DNA of 64,000 bases from positions 1 through 64,000 of the forward strand of contig NZ_NKHF01000027.1 of assembly GCF_002744175.1 (NCBI RefSeq), written 5' to 3'. Positions 1-10,201 of the stretch are shown one piece after another; positions within the stretch are counted from its first letter, which is position 1; each line of letters starts with the position of its first letter. The notes beneath the pieces are model-generated. The model was not told the origin of the DNA and ran no database searches. It worked only from the letters and a program-made list of their open reading frames with translations. The position numbers and the translations under genes are program-made. The stretch comes from Pseudoalteromonas piscicida. Its GTDB lineage: Bacteria > Pseudomonadota > Gammaproteobacteria > Enterobacterales > Alteromonadaceae.

Positions 1-4
1 AAAA

Positions 5-306
5 ATCGCTGGATAAACCAGCTCCTACCTACTTTGTAGGAGGTGCTTTACGCACCGAGCTGTTGTCACCGATACAGAAAATAATCGCTGGATAAACCAG
101 CTCCTACCAACTTTGTAGAAGGTGCTTTACACACCGAGCCGTTGTTACAGATACCGCAAAAAATCGCTGGGTAAACCAGCTCCTACCCTACCTTGTAGGA
201 GGCGCTTTATGCGCCGAGCTGATGTTGTAGATACCACGAAAGATCGCTGGGTAAACCAGCTCCTACTCTACTTTGTAGGAGGCGCTTTATGCACCGAGCT
301 GTTCCA
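5..306. repeat. Tandem array of four REPIN-like inverted REP pairs
   Basis: Four copies of a unit begin at about 5, 84, 163 and 243, a period of 79-80 bases. Each unit has a left arm (hairpin GCTGG-RTAAA-CCAGC followed by CTCCTAC) and, six or so bases later, a right arm (GTAGGAGG followed by a hairpin such as GGCGC-TTTAT-GCGCC, then GA). Read on opposite strands, both arms fit GTAGGAG + stem + TTTA + stem + CGA. This is the GTAG-headed form of REP elements mobilised by RAYT (TnpA-REP) transposases. Two facing REPs make a REPIN, and CTCCTAC pairs with GTAGGAG to extend the fold. Stems vary between copies, with paired changes in copy 3. No RAYT gene lies in the window. The array fills the gap before the antiporter stop codon; I see no gene in it. 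Confidence 0.8.
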
Positions 307-312
307 GTTTTA

Positions 313-2283
313 CTACGGCAGGCCATCGAGTAGGAATTGCTCCGCTCGCTCTACGCGACGGGGTTTACCTCTGAGCAATAACACGTCATTGACGCGTAAA
401 ATGGTTTGCTCATCAGGCTGCTCTATTTCTTCGCCATCTCGCCTAAGGGCGGTGATGTCGACTCGCTTAACATTCAGCTCAAGCTCGGCTATGGACTTGT
501 TCACTGCAAATGCGTTGTCGGGTAATGCCAGTGCATGTAAATACTCTAGACGTTCGCCTTTTCCCTCATTGAGATCAGCGCTGTCGCCAGCAAAAAAGCC
601 ATGTAAGTAGGGGTAACGGTTTTCTCGTTCCTTACTCACACGGCGAAAAATCCTTCGCATGGGAACGCCTGACATATAGAGCACATGAGAAACCAACATC
701 AGACTCGCTTCCAGCGATTCCGGCACCACCTCTGCCACGCCTAATGATTTCAATTGCTCCATATGGCTATCATCTTTCATACGCACTAAAATCTTTACTT
801 CCTCGGTGCGACGACGAATGGCATCAACCACAACCTGCGTTTGCTCAAAATCATCAAAGGTAATAATCACCAGTCGCGCTTTATCGATATGTGCTGACTT
901 TAATAGTGTCTTTTGTGCAGCATGGCCGAATAAAACTGGCTCACCAGCGGTTTGGGCATCTTGCACTATTTGTGGGTTACGCTCTATGGCAATGTAAGGA
1001 ATGGCCTCTGGGCGTAAAAATCGCGCAATCGTTTGACCAACTCGAGCATAACCAAATATCACTACATGGTCTTTTAAATCAGAAACATTGTAGCCAGATG
1101 GCGCTTCCGGTTTCCAATCTTTTTCAATACCGAGAAGGTTCAAAATTTTTGCCGTTTTACCAATAAGGTAAGGAGTGAGTGCCATCGACAATACCCCTAA
1201 GGCAATAAGAAATGAGACGGCATTTTGATCTAACAGTTGATGGCGGCTCGCTAAGGCGAGTAATACAAAACCAAATTCCCCCATCTGCCATATCAGTATA
1301 CCCGCACTCCAGGCATCGCGTTTTCGTTCACCCATTAACTGCGCAATACTTGCGATGATCAACACTTTAATCACAAGCACTGCGGCGAGTGCTGCAACAA
1401 TATAAATAAACTGATTGAGTACATAAGGGATGTCGAGTTGCATGCCAACGGTGACAAAAAACAGCCCCATAAGAATATCTCTAAACGGCCGGATCTCCGC
1501 CTCAAGCTGGTGACGGTACTGACTTTCTCCAAGCATCATCCCAGCAAGAAAAGCACCCAGTGCCATTGATAAGCCAAATGAGTAGGTCAGTGCGCCTGCA
1601 CATAAAGCAACAACCAAAGTAGACAGTACAAACAACTCATCCGTTCTAACCAGCGCTATCTCATTAAAAACTCTTGGTAGTAACCACTTACCAACAGCCC
1701 ATAATACAAAACAAACAACCGCGCCTTTAGCAAAAGCAAAGAGTAATGCGGAGGCCAGCTCTGAATTGCTCGCTGATGACATCAATGGAAAGGCGATTAA
1801 TAATGGCACCACTGCAATGTCTTGGAATAACAGTATGCCAATCCCGAGCTGACCATGGCGAGTATTGAGCATGCCCAGCTCTTTTAGTAGCTTCACCACT
1901 ACAGCGGTAGACGAAAGCGCAATTAAGCTTGCGATCACAAAAGCAGCGGTCCAGTTGTATTGCATAAAACGCAACACTAACATACCAATAATTGTGGTGA
2001 TGATGACTTGCAAGCTACCTAAACCGAATACCACATTGCGCATCGCCATGAGTTTTGGCACCGAAAATTCCAGTCCTAAACTAAACAGCAAAAACACAAT
2101 GCCCAGCTCAGCCATAAAATGAATTTCATGACTATCGCTCATCCACCCTATCCCGTGGCTACCTGCAATAACGCCCGTTAGTAAATACGCCAAAATAGGC
2201 GGCAGCCCTATCCTCTTGAAGGACCAGACCAAGATCACGGCACATAATAGCAAGGCAAAAACTTGCGCGAAGATACTTTGCAA
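313..2283 (-). CDS. KefB/YbaL-type monovalent cation:proton antiporter (CPA2) with TrkA-N domain
   Basis: A 656-residue inner-membrane transporter. Residues 1-385 form the Na+/H+ exchanger module with about 12 hydrophobic segments and the conserved LLFQDIAVVPLL stretch (about 151-162) containing the QD pair of the CPA2 core. Residues 405-520 form a Rossmann TrkA-N (RCK) domain that would bind NAD(H) or another nucleotide and gate transport. A TrkA-C-like tail covers about 570-650. The nucleotide loop reads GYARVG (411-416), where most relatives have GYGRVG. The family exchanges K+ or Na+ for H+. Whether this one is glutathione-gated like KefB/KefC or closer to YbaL cannot be told from sequence reading. 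It is transcribed alone, divergent from the diguanylate cyclase, with its stop abutting the REPIN array. Confidence 0.88.
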   Translation of the reverse strand: MQSIFAQVFALLLCAVILVWSFKRIGLPPILAYLLTGVIAGSHGIGWMSDSHEIHFMAELGIVFLLFSLGLEFSVPKLMAMRNVVFGLGSLQVIITTIIGMLVLRFMQYNWTAAFVIASLIALSSTAVVVKLLKELGMLNTRHGQLGIGILLFQDIAVVPLLIAFPLMSSASNSELASALLFAFAKGAVVCFVLWAVGKWLLPRVFNEIALVRTDELFVLSTLVVALCAGALTYSFGLSMALGAFLAGMMLGESQYRHQLEAEIRPFRDILMGLFFVTVGMQLDIPYVLNQFIYIVAALAAVLVIKVLIIASIAQLMGERKRDAWSAGILIWQMGEFGFVLLALASRHQLLDQNAVSFLIALGVLSMALTPYLIGKTAKILNLLGIEKDWKPEAPSGYNVSDLKDHVVIFGYARVGQTIARFLRPEAIPYIAIERNPQIVQDAQTAGEPVLFGHAAQKTLLKSAHIDKARLVIITFDDFEQTQVVVDAIRRRTEEVKILVRMKDDSHMEQLKSLGVAEVVPESLEASLMLVSHVLYMSGVPMRRIFRRVSKERENRYPYLHGFFAGDSADLNEGKGERLEYLHALALPDNAFAVNKSIAELELNVKRVDITALRRDGEEIEQPDEQTILRVNDVLLLRGKPRRVERAEQFLLDGLP

Positions 2284-2436
2284 TCGACCTCCTGAGCAAA
2301 AAAATTGACGGGAAAGTTAGGTGGATTTCTTTTTCTTTCCTTTAAATATAGCAAGCGTTTGTTTTTAAGCCAGTTTAAATTTTTGGCATAAAGTTCGCAT
2401 ATTAGTCATGTATTGTTGTATTAAGGGGGAAGAAAT

Positions 2437-3333
2437 ATGGAAAATGTCCATATTTTGACACAAAGACTGCCGACCAGAGGCGATTATTTGCCGTTCAATT
2501 CTGAGCAGTATAGTAGTCAACATGGCGAACAGTATGCTCGACTTGTCGATAAGCTACAGACCACACTCGACATCGAAGAGCTTCTTACTATTTATGCCGA
2601 GCATGTGGCTAAGATCTCAAAGGTTGCAGGGATACAATTCCACTGTAACTTGGGTGTCTTCCAGATGAAGAATTGCGATAGCCAATATCCGGCCAGTAGT
2701 TTCGACTTAGAGCTTGAACGAGAGCACTTAGGTCAGCTAGTGTATTTTAGCGAGTTTCCGTTTAGCGAGGCGATTAAATCAAAACTGCTCAGGTTACACG
2801 CTTGTCTTATTTATCCTATGCGTAACGCATTGATGTACACACGGGTGCTACAACTTGCGACTAAAGACTCATTAACGGGTTTGTATAATCGTAGTCAGTT
2901 TACCGACAACCTTGAAGAAAAGCTTGAACGTAGCCGTCGACAACACCGAAACTTTAGTTTAATGCTGCTAGATTTAGACAACTTTAAGCAAGTTAACGAT
3001 GTTTATGGCCATAAAGCTGGTGACGAAGTCTTGATTGAATTTTCACGGATCCTACAATCTTCGACCCGCGCCACGGACTCGGTATTCAGGTTTGGTGGTG
3101 ATGAATTCGCGATCCTAATAGATGATCCTGCATTTACGACCAACAAGGTTATCGCGGAAAGAATTATGGATACCGTTAGAAGCTCAACCATGCTAACAAA
3201 GTATACCGTCACAACCAGCATAGGCTTCACCTTAGCTTCAAGCCACGATAACGCAGACAACATCTTTGCCCGCGCCGACAGTGGGTTGTATCGAGCTAAA
3301 GCTGCTGGAAGAAACTGCGCTCGCGCAGTATAA
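2437..3333 (+). CDS. Diguanylate cyclase (GGDEF domain)
   Basis: Predicted to make cyclic di-GMP from two GTP in the cytoplasm. The 298-residue protein has a C-terminal GGDEF domain from about residue 140, with the opening motif DSLTGLYNR (144-152) and the active-site signature GGDEF at 220-224. RATD (211-214) lies exactly five residues before it, the position of the inhibitory I-site RxxD, so product inhibition is likely. Residues 35-135 are a soluble domain of uncertain type, possibly GAF-like. No transmembrane segment is evident. A GGGGA ribosome-binding site precedes the ATG. It stands alone, so its output pathway is unknown. Confidence 0.9.
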   Translation: MENVHILTQRLPTRGDYLPFNSEQYSSQHGEQYARLVDKLQTTLDIEELLTIYAEHVAKISKVAGIQFHCNLGVFQMKNCDSQYPASSFDLELEREHLGQLVYFSEFPFSEAIKSKLLRLHACLIYPMRNALMYTRVLQLATKDSLTGLYNRSQFTDNLEEKLERSRRQHRNFSLMLLDLDNFKQVNDVYGHKAGDEVLIEFSRILQSSTRATDSVFRFGGDEFAILIDDPAFTTNKVIAERIMDTVRSSTMLTKYTVTTSIGFTLASSHDNADNIFARADSGLYRAKAAGRNCARAV

Positions 3334-3395
3334 CCAACCCGCATTAATATCTGGTCAATTAAGCGAATTGGTATAAAACAACACCCTTCCCCTTA

Positions 3396-3430
3396 TGCTC
3401 AGTGCTATTTGTTAGCGCTGAGCAGCTTTT
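3396..3430 (+). terminator. Possible terminator after the diguanylate cyclase gene
   Basis: TGCTCAG (3396-3402) pairs with CTGAGCA (3418-3424), and a short T-run follows on the plus strand. It overlaps the last codons of the convergent small membrane-protein gene. The T-run is weak, so this is tentative. Confidence 0.4.
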
Positions 3431-3759
3431 CCAATGTATAGATACGCCATTAAGGCCAAGGCTGCACCATTAAAGAAACCATTTATTACCCATGCGAGCG
3501 CAAGGAAATCGGGTAATTGAGAGAATACCACCGCAAACATCGGCGAAAGCAAACCCAAAATGAAATATAGTCCACCTTTTCCATGCCAATAGAGTAATAA
3601 GAAAACAACACTTATCACCCCTGCGCTAGACGCAAACACTTGGTTCAGCCATACCACTTCACTAAATACAAACAACGCAGCAAACACAATTACGGTGAAC
3701 ACTACTGCAAAGGGTGATTTAGCCGCTAAACGCTGACCTATCTGTTTATTTTCCGTCAT
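3412..3759 (-). CDS. Small four-helix membrane protein of unknown function
   Basis: A 115-residue protein I do not recognise. After a short polar N-terminus it has four hydrophobic segments (about 17-36, 42-58, 63-80, 87-110) with only short loops and no obvious catalytic motif. Size and topology recall AtpI-like or DUF-type small inner-membrane proteins, but no diagnostic residues support that. Its start overlaps the 3' end of tilS by 14 bases, so the two are probably co-transcribed and translationally coupled. A link to tRNA modification is not implied by that alone. Confidence 0.6.
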   Translation of the reverse strand: MTENKQIGQRLAAKSPFAVVFTVIVFAALFVFSEVVWLNQVFASSAGVISVVFLLLYWHGKGGLYFILGLLSPMFAVVFSQLPDFLALAWVINGFFNGAALALMAYLYIGKAAQR

Positions 3760-5053
3760 CTTTTACTACCCAAATAACGCCATTATCATCAGCATGCTCA
3801 GCACTTACAAATAGGCCATCCACAGCTACCGGGTCTTCATTGTAATAAACAACCGCAATATAATCACGCTCCCAACTGGGTATGTGACGGTCTTTTAGCC
3901 AATGTTTTATGCTGTTCGACCCCGGCTTCCCGTGGGGCTTTATTTTGTCGTTAAGTCGTCCATAGCGAATGCTCACCACCTCATCGCAATCAGGTAAACG
4001 ACAGCCTTTTCCTGAAAGCTTTGCCACAGGGACGCTGAGCTCTGTGAGTTTACTATGGTCTTCAATCACAATATCACGCTTTTTGGTTTTGGCTGTCACC
4101 CAGTAAAGCGCACCTCGGTAAGACCTGATGGCACCATGCTTGAAGTCAATTTTTAACTGATTGTCCTGTCGGGATGTCAATGCTTGTAGCACCAATTGGT
4201 CAAGTTGCTTTTGACTGGGCATCTCTAGGCCCTGCTTTGCTAACCACCTTCTTATCACATTATCGCGACGAGCTGGCGAGAAAGCTCCAAGAGCGGCAAT
4301 ATCTAGCGCATGTTGGCGACAACACACAGCCAAGTCTTGCTCACTTATTTCATCAATAATGGCCTGTTGGCTTTGTAATATCTCGACCGTACGTAGTACG
4401 TTCCCAACTAAACCTGTAAAGCGCGACTTTAATAATGGGATCACCTGATTACGTAAAAAGTTACGGTCAAAGGCGTCGTCCTGATTTGATTCATCGGTAA
4501 TATGTGCAAGATCATATTGCTTTGCAAACGCTTCAATCTCATCACGGCTGACCGATAATAACGGGCGAATGCAAAGTCGAGCAGAAGCAAGTTGGGTTTG
4601 TGGTTTCATGGCGCCAAGTCCAAGTAAACCAGCACCGCGTTTTAACCGCAGCAAAAAGGTTTCAACTTGGTCATCCGCATGTTGCCCAAGTACGATCGCG
4701 TATCCCTGCAAGGCAGCCTCATCCAGCGCCTGATAACGGGCTTCTCGAGCTTGAGCTTCTAAGCTTGTGCGAGCTTGACGAGTAATTGAAACTTGTTTAG
4801 CAACAAACGGGAGCTCAAGCGTGTCACAGAGCGACTGACAAAACTGCTGCCATCGATGCGCATTTTCCGACAAACCATGATTGACATAAACCGCTTGCAG
4901 GCCAACCTGATGCACAGCGGCATAACGATGACAAAGGTGCAGCAAGACCACGGAGTCAACGCCACCAGACAGCGCCACACAAAGTCCCTTTGCAGACGTA
5001 TTTAGCTTTTGTAAACTACGCTCGGCCTGTTGATAGACTCGGTTATTGATCAT
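3746..5053 (-). CDS. tilS: tRNA(Ile)-lysidine synthase TilS
   Basis: Ligates lysine to C34 of the tRNA-Ile(CAU) anticodon using ATP, changing both its amino-acid identity and its codon reading from AUG to AUA. The N-terminal PP-loop ATPase motif SGGVDS is at residues 29-34, and RLKRGAG further on fits the N-type ATPase core. The C-terminal half holds the TilS substrate-binding and tRNA-binding domains. I set the start at the ATG at 5053 (MINNRVYQ...), with AGG about nine bases upstream. The in-frame TTG at 5071 would lie on the edge of the accA terminator. The protein is 435 residues, typical of gammaproteobacterial TilS. It follows accA, as in E. coli. Confidence 0.93.
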   Translation of the reverse strand: MINNRVYQQAERSLQKLNTSAKGLCVALSGGVDSVVLLHLCHRYAAVHQVGLQAVYVNHGLSENAHRWQQFCQSLCDTLELPFVAKQVSITRQARTSLEAQAREARYQALDEAALQGYAIVLGQHADDQVETFLLRLKRGAGLLGLGAMKPQTQLASARLCIRPLLSVSRDEIEAFAKQYDLAHITDESNQDDAFDRNFLRNQVIPLLKSRFTGLVGNVLRTVEILQSQQAIIDEISEQDLAVCCRQHALDIAALGAFSPARRDNVIRRWLAKQGLEMPSQKQLDQLVLQALTSRQDNQLKIDFKHGAIRSYRGALYWVTAKTKKRDIVIEDHSKLTELSVPVAKLSGKGCRLPDCDEVVSIRYGRLNDKIKPHGKPGSNSIKHWLKDRHIPSWERDYIAVVYYNEDPVAVDGLFVSAEHADDNGVIWVVKDDGK

Positions 5054-5070
5054 GAATTTATACCTACACA

Positions 5071-5100
5071 ATAAAAAACCGCTAAATAAGCGGCTTTTTA
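5071..5100 (-). terminator. Intrinsic terminator downstream of accA
   Basis: CCGCT (5079-5083) and AGCGG (5089-5093) form a stem flanked by A- and T-runs on both sides. On the minus strand the stem is followed by six T residues. It ends the accA transcript just before the tilS start and would also work on the plus strand. Confidence 0.75.
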
Positions 5101-5140
5101 TTTTACATTGGTTTACTTGCCAACACGAGCGCTGCGCGTA

Positions 5141-6097
5141 TTAACAATAACCGAATGACATCAAACGCTTGTAGCGCTGATCTAACATATCTTCTGTGCT
5201 TAAGGCTTCAAGATCTGCAAGATCACGTTTAAGCTGCGCCTTGAGGTTTTTCGCCATCGCATCATAGTTGCGATGTGCCCCGCCAAGCGGCTCTTCAATA
5301 ATATTATTGATAAGGTCTAGCTCTTTGACTCGAGATGCCGACACCCCCATCGCTTCTGCGGCAAGTGATGCTTTATCTGCACTCTTCCAAAGAATCGACG
5401 CACAGCCCTCTGGTGAAATTACTGAGTAGGTGCTGTATTGCAGCATGTTTACTCTGTCACCCACACCGATAGCAAGTGCACCACCAGAGCCACCTTCACC
5501 AATTACCGTACAAATGGTTGGCACTTTTAGCGCAGCCATTACTTTAAGGTTACGTGCAATCGCCTCACTTTGACCGCGCTCTTCAGCGCCTACACCTGGA
5601 TAGGCTCCCGGTGTATCAATAAAGGTGATGATTGGCATTTTAAAGCGCTCTGCCATTTCCATTAAACGTAGCGCTTTACGGTAGCCTTCCGGTTTTGGCA
5701 TACCAAAGTTACGTTTAATTTTTTCCGCAGTATCACGACCCTTTTGCTGACCGATAATCATCACAGGTTTGCCATCTAATCGGGCTACACCACCTAAAAT
5801 AGCAGGGTCGTTAGCAAATGTGCGATCACCTGCAAATTCGTCGAACTCGGTAAAAATGCGTTCAATATAATCGCGAGTGTAAGGACGAAGTGGATGACGA
5901 GCTAGCTGCGACACTTGCCATGCACCTAGGCCATCGAAGATTTTTTTAGTCTGCTCGACGTTTTTGTCTTTGAGACGGCTGATCTCTTCCTCAAGGCTAA
6001 GATCTAAATCGCCCGAGCGGCTAACATTTTGTAATTCTTTGATCTTTGCTTCCAGTTCTGCAATTGGAAGTTCAAATTCAAGATAATTGAGGCTCAT
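5141..6097 (-). CDS. accA: Acetyl-CoA carboxylase carboxyltransferase subunit alpha
   Basis: With AccD it transfers the carboxyl group from carboxybiotin to acetyl-CoA, giving malonyl-CoA for fatty-acid synthesis. At 318 residues it matches the usual length (319 in E. coli). Recognisable parts are the N-terminal helical region ([17 protein letters not shown]), the crotonase-fold centre with [15 protein letters not shown], and [15 protein letters not shown], typical of AccA. It lies 16 bases after dnaE in the same orientation, the same dnaE-accA order as E. coli, and is followed by a terminator. Confidence 0.97.
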   Translation of the reverse strand: MSLNYLEFELPIAELEAKIKELQNVSRSGDLDLSLEEEISRLKDKNVEQTKKIFDGLGAWQVSQLARHPLRPYTRDYIERIFTEFDEFAGDRTFANDPAILGGVARLDGKPVMIIGQQKGRDTAEKIKRNFGMPKPEGYRKALRLMEMAERFKMPIITFIDTPGAYPGVGAEERGQSEAIARNLKVMAALKVPTICTVIGEGGSGGALAIGVGDRVNMLQYSTYSVISPEGCASILWKSADKASLAAEAMGVSASRVKELDLINNIIEEPLGGAHRNYDAMAKNLKAQLKRDLADLEALSTEDMLDQRYKRLMSFGYC

Positions 6098-6113
6098 GCT
6101 CTAAACTACCTGT

Positions 6114-9100
6114 TTAGTTAAATTCTAATTCTAATTCCTGCGCCGCCAACAGTGATAAACGAGTTAGAAGCTCATCGCTGGGCGTCACACACCATTGTGT
6201 TCCTAATGTTAACTCTGCTAATGCATCAGGACGCTGATATTTAATAATTACTGGACAAGTTCCAAATTTATATGGTTCTAGCACTCTTTTGAAATTATCA
6301 AAGAAGTTCGCGTCAATTTGAGCCATATTTAGCGTCATTTTTATTGCACTAATCCGCTTTTCTCGCGCCTGAGCAATGGTAGAGACTTCTCTTGCGGTCA
6401 TTGTAATGCCACCGGAGAAGTTATCAAAGCTGACCTGTCCAGATATTACCAAGATTTGGTTAATTTGCAGCAATTCTTGGTACATTTCAAACTGTTCAGG
6501 AAATAAGCGTACATCAATTCGGGCACTTTTGTCATCTAAAGTGATCAGTCCCCAACGCGCCCCTTTCTTGTTTATTAGGGTTCGTGCATTGATAACTAGT
6601 CCCGCTGCGGTTGCTACCGTATCACGATTACCGGGTTGTAAGTCAACTAGCTTGCCAGAGGTATAATACTTTAACTCTTTACGATACTGATTAATTGGGT
6701 GACCGGTTAAATATAGCCCTAAGGTTTCTTTTTCACCATTTAGCCACTCTTTATCGCTCAGTGGTGTGGCCTTAATAAAGGCCTGCTCCACTTCGTCGGG
6801 TTCAACGGCAAGTAGGCCAAATAGGTCACTTTGTCCGAGTGATTCTGCCTTGTGATGTTGCTCTGCCGACTTCATCGCGTCTTTTAAGCTTGCAAGTAGC
6901 GTGGCGCGCCCTGGCTGATCTTTTTCAGGGCCTAACTTATCTAGTGCACCAGCATAGATGAGCTTTTCAATCACCCGCTTGTTCAAGCGTTTTAAATCAA
7001 CCCGAGCACAGAAGTCGAATAAGTCTTTAAACTCCCCACCTTGGGCACGAGCCTCTAGAATCGCCTCAACAGGGCCTTCACCTACGCCTTTTATTGCGCC
7101 AATGCCATATACAATCTCGCCTTGGCGGTTTACCGCAAACTTATAAACACCGGCGTTGACATCAGGCGGCAGTAGCGTCAACTTCATGTTTTCGCATTCA
7201 TCTACCAAAGTGACTATTTTGTCGGTGTTATCCATATCCGCAGACATAACCGCAGCCATAAATTCGGCAGGGAAATGGGTCTTCATCCATAGCGTCTGGT
7301 ACGACACTAGTGCGTAGGCTGCGGAGTGTGATTTGTTAAAGCCGTAACCTGCGAACTTCTCTACCAAGTCGAAGATTTTCATCGCCAGTTCGCCGTCGAT
7401 GCCATTGTTTTTAGCACCATCTTCGAACGTGGCTCGCTGCTTCGCCATTTCTTCAGGTTTTTTCTTACCCATTGCACGACGAAGCAGGTCAGCGCCACCT
7501 AGGCTATAACCCGCAAGTACCTGCGCTATCTGCATGACCTGTTCTTGATAAAGGATGATCCCGTAGGTCGGCTCTAGGATCGGCTGCAGACTATCGTGCT
7601 GATACTGTGCATCGGGATAAGATACTTCCTCACGGCCATGCTTACGGTCGATAAAGTTATCTACCATCCCTGACTGTAGTGGACCTGGACGGAATAACGC
7701 AACCAGTGCGATCATGTCCTCAAAGCAGTCAGGCTTCAAACGACGAATAAGGTCTTTCATACCACGAGATTCCAACTGGAATACCGCAGTAGTTTTTGCA
7801 TCGAGTAACAATCTAAAACTTGCAGGATCATCTAACGGAATGGCTGCGATATCCACCGGATCTCGATTTTCTCTACCGAGTCGTTCGTTGGCCATGTCGA
7901 GCGCCCACTGCAAAATAGTCAGTGTTCTCAAACCGAGGAAGTCAAACTTCACCAAACCAGCCGTTTCTACGTCGTTTTTGTCAAACTGGGTGACTGGGAA
8001 TTTACCCTCTTCGTCACAGTACAATGCGGCAAAATCGGTAATGGTGGTTGGTGAAATAACCACCCCCCCTGCGTGCTTACCGGCGTTACGGGTACACCCT
8101 TCTAGAATACGGCACTTGTCGATTAATTCACGTACTTCTTCATCACCATCGTAAGCTTCTGGCAATCGCGGCTCAACATCAAACGCTTTGGCCAAAGTCA
8201 TACCTGGGTCGCCAGGGACTAGCTTGGAGATCCGATCAACAAAACCATATGGGTGGCCGAGTACTCGACCTACATCCCGAATAACGGCTTTTGCTGCCAT
8301 GGTTCCAAAGGTAATGATCTGCGATACCGCATCACGGCCATACAATTTAGCAACGTGATCGATTACCTCATCTCGTCTATCCATACAGAAGTCGACGTCA
8401 AAGTCAGGCATCGAGACACGTTCGGGGTTTAAGAATCGCTCGAATAGCAGATCGAACTCAAGAGGGTCCAGATCGGTGATCTTAAGCGCATATGCCACCA
8501 AAGAACCGGCACCGGAACCACGCCCAGGGCCAACAGGAATACCATTATCCTTACTCCACTGGATGAACTCCATTACGATTAAGAAGTAACCCGGGAAACC
8601 CATTTGGTTGATCACGTCGAGTTCAATCTGTAGACGCTCGTCGTACTCTTGGCGCTTTTCTTTTCGCTCTTCTTCATTGGGAAACAAGAATTGGAGACGT
8701 TCCTCAAGGCCATCTCTCGACACTTTTACCAAAAAGTCTTCGATGGCGAGGTCACCGGTTGGATAGTCCGGCAAAAAGTAAGTACCGAGCTGTACCGTTA
8801 CATTACAGCGCTTGGCAATTTCTACCGTATTTTCTAAGGCCTCAGGAATATCACTGAAGAGATCCTGCATTTGCTCTGAGGTCTTTAAATATTGCTCTTT
8901 AGAAAAGCGTTTTGGCCTGTTTTTATCTTCTAAAGTGTAGCCATCATGAATTGCCACACGAATTTCGTGGGCATCAAAATCTTGTTCGTGTAAAAACACC
9001 ACTTCATTGGTGGCAACAACTGGCAAGTTGCGCACGGTTGCAAGCTCTACGGCAGCATGAAGGTACTCTTCTTCTTGCGGCCGTGAAGTACGCTGAAGTT

Positions 9101-9605
9101 CAATATAAAAATGGTCACTAAAGTGCGTTTCATAAAACGCCAGCGTCTCTTCAATAAGCTTAGGGTTGCCTTTAAGGATGGCCTTGCCCAGATCCCCATC
9201 TTTTGCGCCGGAGACAATGATCAATCCCTCTTTGTATTTGGCTAACCACTCTTTATCTATTACTGGGCGATGAAACACGTGTCCGCGTAGATACGCATCG
9301 GAAATAAGCAAGGTAAGGTTTTTGTAGCCTTGATTGTTTTTGGCTAAAACTAAGATCCGACTCGGCTCATCCGGAAATTGCTCTGACTTCAACCAAAAGT
9401 CAGCACCGATAATAGGCTTGATCCCTGCCCCATGTGCACCGTCGTAAAAGCGCACTAAACCACATAAGTTCATTTGGTCGGTAATGGCAAGGGCTGGCAT
9501 TTCAAGCTCTTGAGCCCTTGCGACAATGGGCTTGGTCTTAGCGAGACCATCCACCATGGAGAAGTCGCTGTGAACACGCAAATGGACAAACTGCGGGGCT
9601 GGCAT
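6114..9605 (-). CDS. dnaE: DNA polymerase III subunit alpha
   Basis: The catalytic subunit of the replicative polymerase, working in the replisome with epsilon, theta and the beta clamp. The 1163-residue length fits proteobacterial DnaE1. Order of domains: PHP domain (about 1-270, beginning [13 protein letters not shown]); palm with [14 protein letters not shown] (359-372) and the metal-binding aspartates of PDFDVDF, D401 and D403, numbered as in E. coli; fingers ([19 protein letters not shown]); a helix-hairpin-helix/clamp-binding part; and an OB-fold ([16 protein letters not shown]) near the C-terminus. It is separated from rnhB by two bases and so is probably translated from the same message. 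Confidence 0.98.
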   Translation of the reverse strand: MPAPQFVHLRVHSDFSMVDGLAKTKPIVARAQELEMPALAITDQMNLCGLVRFYDGAHGAGIKPIIGADFWLKSEQFPDEPSRILVLAKNNQGYKNLTLLISDAYLRGHVFHRPVIDKEWLAKYKEGLIIVSGAKDGDLGKAILKGNPKLIEETLAFYETHFSDHFYIELQRTSRPQEEEYLHAAVELATVRNLPVVATNEVVFLHEQDFDAHEIRVAIHDGYTLEDKNRPKRFSKEQYLKTSEQMQDLFSDIPEALENTVEIAKRCNVTVQLGTYFLPDYPTGDLAIEDFLVKVSRDGLEERLQFLFPNEEERKEKRQEYDERLQIELDVINQMGFPGYFLIVMEFIQWSKDNGIPVGPGRGSGAGSLVAYALKITDLDPLEFDLLFERFLNPERVSMPDFDVDFCMDRRDEVIDHVAKLYGRDAVSQIITFGTMAAKAVIRDVGRVLGHPYGFVDRISKLVPGDPGMTLAKAFDVEPRLPEAYDGDEEVRELIDKCRILEGCTRNAGKHAGGVVISPTTITDFAALYCDEEGKFPVTQFDKNDVETAGLVKFDFLGLRTLTILQWALDMANERLGRENRDPVDIAAIPLDDPASFRLLLDAKTTAVFQLESRGMKDLIRRLKPDCFEDMIALVALFRPGPLQSGMVDNFIDRKHGREEVSYPDAQYQHDSLQPILEPTYGIILYQEQVMQIAQVLAGYSLGGADLLRRAMGKKKPEEMAKQRATFEDGAKNNGIDGELAMKIFDLVEKFAGYGFNKSHSAAYALVSYQTLWMKTHFPAEFMAAVMSADMDNTDKIVTLVDECENMKLTLLPPDVNAGVYKFAVNRQGEIVYGIGAIKGVGEGPVEAILEARAQGGEFKDLFDFCARVDLKRLNKRVIEKLIYAGALDKLGPEKDQPGRATLLASLKDAMKSAEQHHKAESLGQSDLFGLLAVEPDEVEQAFIKATPLSDKEWLNGEKETLGLYLTGHPINQYRKELKYYTSGKLVDLQPGNRDTVATAAGLVINARTLINKKGARWGLITLDDKSARIDVRLFPEQFEMYQELLQINQILVISGQVSFDNFSGGITMTAREVSTIAQAREKRISAIKMTLNMAQIDANFFDNFKRVLEPYKFGTCPVIIKYQRPDALAELTLGTQWCVTPSDELLTRLSLLAAQELELEFN

Positions 9606-9607
9606 GG

Positions 9608-10201
9608 TTACTCCTTCTCGGCCAAAATTCGTTGTACCGGTTTAAAGCTGGTACGGTGGTGAGGGGTAGCTCCATGTTCTGCTAAAGCGGCAAAGTGGGC
9701 TTTGGTTGGATAACCTTTGTGACCAGCAAAACCGTATTCTGGGTACTCGGCGTCCAATGCCAGCATTTCATTGTCACGGGTGACTTTTGCCAAGATAGAA
9801 GCCGCGCTTATCTCGGCAACTAAGCTATCGCCCTTGACTACAGGCGTAGCTGCAACATTCAACTGTGGTAGGCGATTACCATCTACAAAAACGTGTTGGG
9901 GCTGAATTGCCAACCCCTCAACCGCACGGGTCATCGCTAACATGGTTGCATGCAAAATGTTAAGCTCGTCAATTTCTGCAACAGATGCTCTTGCGATAAA
10001 GTAACAAAGTGCTTTTTCTTTGATTTCTTCTGCCAGCGCAATGCGTTTTTTCTCTGAGAGTTTTTTAGAGTCTGCTAAGCCTGCAATGGGTTTTGTGGGG
10101 TCTAAAATAACGGCCGCGGTTACTACGTCGCCCACAAGCGGGCCTCGCCCGACTTCGTCTACGCCTGCGATATACTGCACATCAGGACGTTCAATTTGCA
10201 T
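9608..10201 (-). CDS. rnhB: Ribonuclease HII
   Basis: Cleaves RNA in RNA-DNA hybrids and removes single ribonucleotides misincorporated into DNA. The 197-residue protein shows the DEVGRG active-site motif (D15, E16) plus VDG (D107) and KGDS (D125), the four acidic metal ligands of type 2 RNase H. It overlaps the end of lpxB by 11 bases and abuts dnaE, the lpxB-rnhB-dnaE order known from enterobacteria, which ties a replication-linked enzyme to the polymerase gene. Confidence 0.97.
   Translation of the reverse strand: MQIERPDVQYIAGVDEVGRGPLVGDVVTAAVILDPTKPIAGLADSKKLSEKKRIALAEEIKEKALCYFIARASVAEIDELNILHATMLAMTRAVEGLAIQPQHVFVDGNRLPQLNVAATPVVKGDSLVAEISAASILAKVTRDNEMLALDAEYPEYGFAGHKGYPTKAHFAALAEHGATPHHRTSFKPVQRILAEKE

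Noticed and set aside
1..306. CRISPR-like array at the window start
   Set aside because: The whole 79-80-base unit repeats with no unique spacers, and no cas genes are near. The inverted arms fit REP elements.
122..610. Plus-strand open frame of 162 codons
   Set aside because: It runs through the REP array and the antisense of the antiporter gene, has low-complexity Ser/Arg-rich content, and shows no ribosome-binding site.
3746..5071. Longer TilS from a TTG at 5071
   Set aside because: The extra six codons sit at the edge of the accA terminator. The ATG at 5053 has better spacing to AGG and fits the family length.
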